Part shown: positions 29,409 to 30,823 of the stretch, one piece after another
How the letters are laid out: the number at the start of each line of letters is the position of its first letter
How positions within the stretch are numbered: the first letter of the stretch is position 1
Source: VRUE01 sp036379955
GTDB lineage: Bacteria > Actinomycetota > Thermoleophilia > Solirubrobacterales > 70-9
DNA length: 30,823 nt
Assembly (NCBI GenBank): GCA_036379955.1
Contig: DASVFR010000042.1
Location: forward strand, 1 to 30,823
Direction: 5' to 3'
Notes under the pieces: model-generated
Seen by the model: only the letters and a program-made list of their open reading frames with translations
Database searches by the model: none
Told to the model about the DNA's origin: nothing
Made by a program: the position numbers and the translations under genes

Positions 29409-30278
29409 GCGGACGGCCGGGCCCGTTATTTCGCCGCGGAGCACGGATTCGCCGATGTATTTCGGCAGGCGCTGCGCGGCCTTTGCCTTCGCTAGTTCGG
29501 CCCGGTAGGCGGCGGTAGGCGTGAGTGAGACGTCGATCTGGTCGAAGGCGCCGCTGGCGACGTAGGTGAGGACCTGAACCGGGACCGGCAACTGGACGGC
29601 GAGCTTGCCGCTGTCGCCGACCTTGACCGCGCCCAGGCGCAGAACCAGCTTCGGCGAGCGGTAGAGCCAGATCGTGTAGGTCTGCCCGGCGGGGGAGGGA
29701 TCGAGCCCTTCGGCCTGGACCTGCAGCAGGACGTTCTTCTTGTAGCGGCCAAAGAGGGCGCGGCCGCTGGCGTCGCCGCCGTTCGTCGGCTCGAGGGTCG
29801 CCTGGGTCAGGGACTGTTCTTCGGAAGAAGTGGGGCTGGTGCTGCCGGCGGCCGTCGAGCCGGACGACGAGCCTCCGCCACCATCTCCGGCAACGATGAG
29901 GACGATGACGAGCGCGAGCAGGACCAGCGCACCGGCGCTGATCCCGATCAGCGCGCCGCGGTTCTCCGATTCCCGCAGCCCGCGCAGGGGCGATGGCCGG
30001 TCGGCCCGCGCAGTGGGAGCGGGAGGAGGGGAAGGGCTTGAGTGAGTCGGCGCAGAGGGGGCAGGGACGGGCTCGGGGGAAGGCGCCGCGGGCTCGGGCG
30101 GGGGCGGCTCTGCCGACTGCGAAGTCTCCCCCACGGCGCCCCCCTCCGCCAGGGCCTCCTTCACTCGAGCGTGCAGCTCGTCGACGGTGATGCCCATCAA
30201 CGAGGCGATCTCCTCGTAGCTCGTGTCGCGCTGCGCCAGCAGCTTCAGCATCGCCTTCTGGTCGTCGGAGAGTGCCAC
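29406..30278 (-). CDS. Membrane protein: HTH domain, one TM helix, anti-sigma-K-like external domain
   Basis: GTG start, 290 residues, function unknown. Residues about 3-43 (LSDDQKAMLKLLAQRDTSYE then EIASLMGITVDELHARVKEA) look like a sigma-region-4-type helix-turn-helix; residues 50-100 are Pro/Ala/Ser-rich; 108-130 is a single hydrophobic helix (GALIGISAGALVLLALVIVL); the part after about 165 (GLDPSPAGQTYTIWLYRSPK, LRLGAVKVGDSGKLAVQLP) resembles the external domain of RskA-type anti-sigma-K factors. An N-in orientation places the HTH in the cytosol. It lacks the usual zinc anti-sigma motif. Convergent with the flavoprotein, divergent from the thioesterase. Confidence 0.75.
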   Translation of the reverse strand: MALSDDQKAMLKLLAQRDTSYEEIASLMGITVDELHARVKEALAEGGAVGETSQSAEPPPPEPAAPSPEPVPAPSAPTHSSPSPPPAPTARADRPSPLRGLRESENRGALIGISAGALVLLALVIVLIVAGDGGGGSSSGSTAAGSTSPTSSEEQSLTQATLEPTNGGDASGRALFGRYKKNVLLQVQAEGLDPSPAGQTYTIWLYRSPKLVLRLGAVKVGDSGKLAVQLPVPVQVLTYVASGAFDQIDVSLTPTAAYRAELAKAKAAQRLPKYIGESVLRGEITGPAVR

Positions 30279-30386
30279 GGGCTCGGAAGCCTACGCCAGC
30301 GGCCCCCCGTCAAGGCGTGTCTGGCGTTAAGGTCGATATCCGGCCGCAAGAGGGCGGCGTGGCCTACCGGGATAGGGTTCTTCGCC
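30279..30386. promoter_or_regulatory. Divergent intergenic region with an inverted repeat
   Basis: The 108 bases between two divergent starts hold ACGCCAG (30293-30299) and CTGGCGT (30321-30327), a 7-bp inverted repeat with a 21-base spacer, and TAGGGT (30373-30378), a possible -10 eight bases before the thioesterase ATG. No consensus -35. Roles are tentative. Confidence 0.35.
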
Positions 30387-30800
30387 ATGGCAGGGGATCC
30401 ACGCGGGCCGACCTCGCACTTCGACGCGCTGGTGGGGACCGAGTGGCTCGACGACGATCCGGACCACGCCCGCGCGCGAGTCGCGATGCGCGACGAGTTG
30501 CGCCAGCCGGTCGGCCTCCTGCATGGCGGCGTGATGTCGACCCTGGTCGAGAGCGTCTGCTCGCGAGCGACGGCCCTAGCCGTGCTCGGCGACGGGATGG
30601 TGGCGATGGGCCAATCGATCTCGGTCAGCTTCATCCGCCCCGTCACCGAGGGCCATGCCGAGGTCAATGCGAAAGCCCGCCACCGCGGCCGCACGACCTG
30701 GGTCTGGGACGCCGAAGTGCGCGACGCCGACGACCGCCTCTGTGCCCTGGCCCAAATGACCATCGCCGTGCGCCCCGCCCCGGGACGTGCCGTGAGTTAG
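30387..30800 (+). CDS. Hotdog-fold thioesterase, PaaI family
   Basis: Probable acyl-CoA thioesterase of 137 residues. The family motif is QPVGLLHGGVMSTLVESVCS near residues 43-62 (His-Gly-Gly followed by a helix with a glutamate), then VAMGQSISVSFIRPVTEGHA and the C-terminal strands RGRTTWVWDAEVRDADDRLC and ALAQMTIAV. Substrate is not identifiable. The stop codon is within the left arm of the inverted repeat at the window end. Confidence 0.88.
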   Translation: MAGDPRGPTSHFDALVGTEWLDDDPDHARARVAMRDELRQPVGLLHGGVMSTLVESVCSRATALAVLGDGMVAMGQSISVSFIRPVTEGHAEVNAKARHRGRTTWVWDAEVRDADDRLCALAQMTIAVRPAPGRAVS

Positions 30801-30823
30801 CCCACCATATGGGTGGCTAACTC
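30794..30823 (+). terminator. Near-perfect palindrome at thioesterase stop and window end
   Basis: GAGTTAGCC (30794-30802) pairs with GGCTAACTC (30815-30823); inside, ACC/GGT can pair with one bulged C. The left arm contains the TAG stop (30798-30800). The last base of the palindrome is the last base of the window. Confidence 0.6.

Noticed and set aside
1..30823. CRISPR arrays, tRNA or rRNA genes, prophage or transposase genes
   Set aside because: No regularly spaced repeats, no tRNA cloverleaf or rRNA motif and no transposase/integrase motif was seen; gaps are short and filled by the elements described.

Overview
The window is very GC-rich, densely packed DNA from an actinobacterium, most likely a deep-branching one (Thermoleophilia/Solirubrobacterales or a relative). 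The main reasons are sepF-type division genes, the zinc-ribbon/FHA (GarA/OdhI-like) plus FtsR-like MerR pair downstream of a pgsA-like gene, a short single-motif RsiG-type protein, secreted proteins built from Ig-like repeats, and frequent GTG starts with 4-base ATGA/GTGA gene overlaps. The class-level placement is inference; no rRNA is present.

Layout. (1) 74-5348: histidine operon hisZ*-hisG-hisD-hisB-hisH-hisA-hisF, all coupled; the first ORF is a chimera whose first ~30 residues come from the tRNA methylthiotransferase MtaB and the rest from the C-terminal part of HisZ. hisC, hisI and hisE are not here. (2) 5370-6209 (minus): lipoprotein NodB-type polysaccharide deacetylase. (3) 6229-9274: CCA-adding enzyme, PgeF-like protein, YggS-like PLP protein, sepF. 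(4) 9464-10964: proC-yggT-lspA, then an RluA/RluD-type pseudouridine synthase. (5) 11840-14898: translation cluster rpsB-tsf-pyrH-frr. (6) 15031-18912: uppS-cdsA-dxr-rseP, envelope/isoprenoid genes. (7) 18909-21640 (minus): two tandem secreted paralogues with a lamin-tail-like N-domain and Ig-like repeats, sitting inside an otherwise conserved rseP-ispG neighbourhood. (8) 21743-25435: ispG-proS-pgsA-like. (9) 25584-27084: regulatory operon rsiG-like, FHA protein, FtsR-like MerR. (10) 27188-29256: SRPBCC protein and an alkylglycerone-phosphate synthase-like flavoprotein. (11) 29406-30278 (minus): membrane protein with a cytosolic helix-turn-helix and an extracytoplasmic anti-sigma-K-like domain; (12) 30387-30800: hotdog thioesterase.

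The most unusual content is non-coding. Two families of dispersed structured elements are present. Family 1 is an 89-92 bp repeat bounded by 9-bp inverted repeats CCCGCGGGT: copies at 8584-8672, 12722-12813 (in frame inside the rpsB coding sequence) and a diverged one at 23006-23096. Family 2 has a conserved core (GTCCTCGGTCG ... CTCCCTGCGTCCTTG-N5-CTTGG) set between arms that differ at each locus but stay complementary; four copies at 9273-9439, 14896-15018, 27081-27183 and 29254-29408, each beginning at the stop codon of the upstream gene. In addition, long perfect inverted repeats (15-24 bp arms) mark the lspA, cdsA and pgsA 3' ends, and one lies inside a coding region (27969-28007). Together these structures delimit the operons and probably act in termination or 3'-end processing.

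The best candidate regulatory system is the 25493-27084 operon: a consensus-like promoter overlapped by a palindromic operator candidate, driving an RsiG-type c-di-GMP-responsive anti-sigma candidate together with a phospho-signalling FHA protein and a division-linked MerR regulator.
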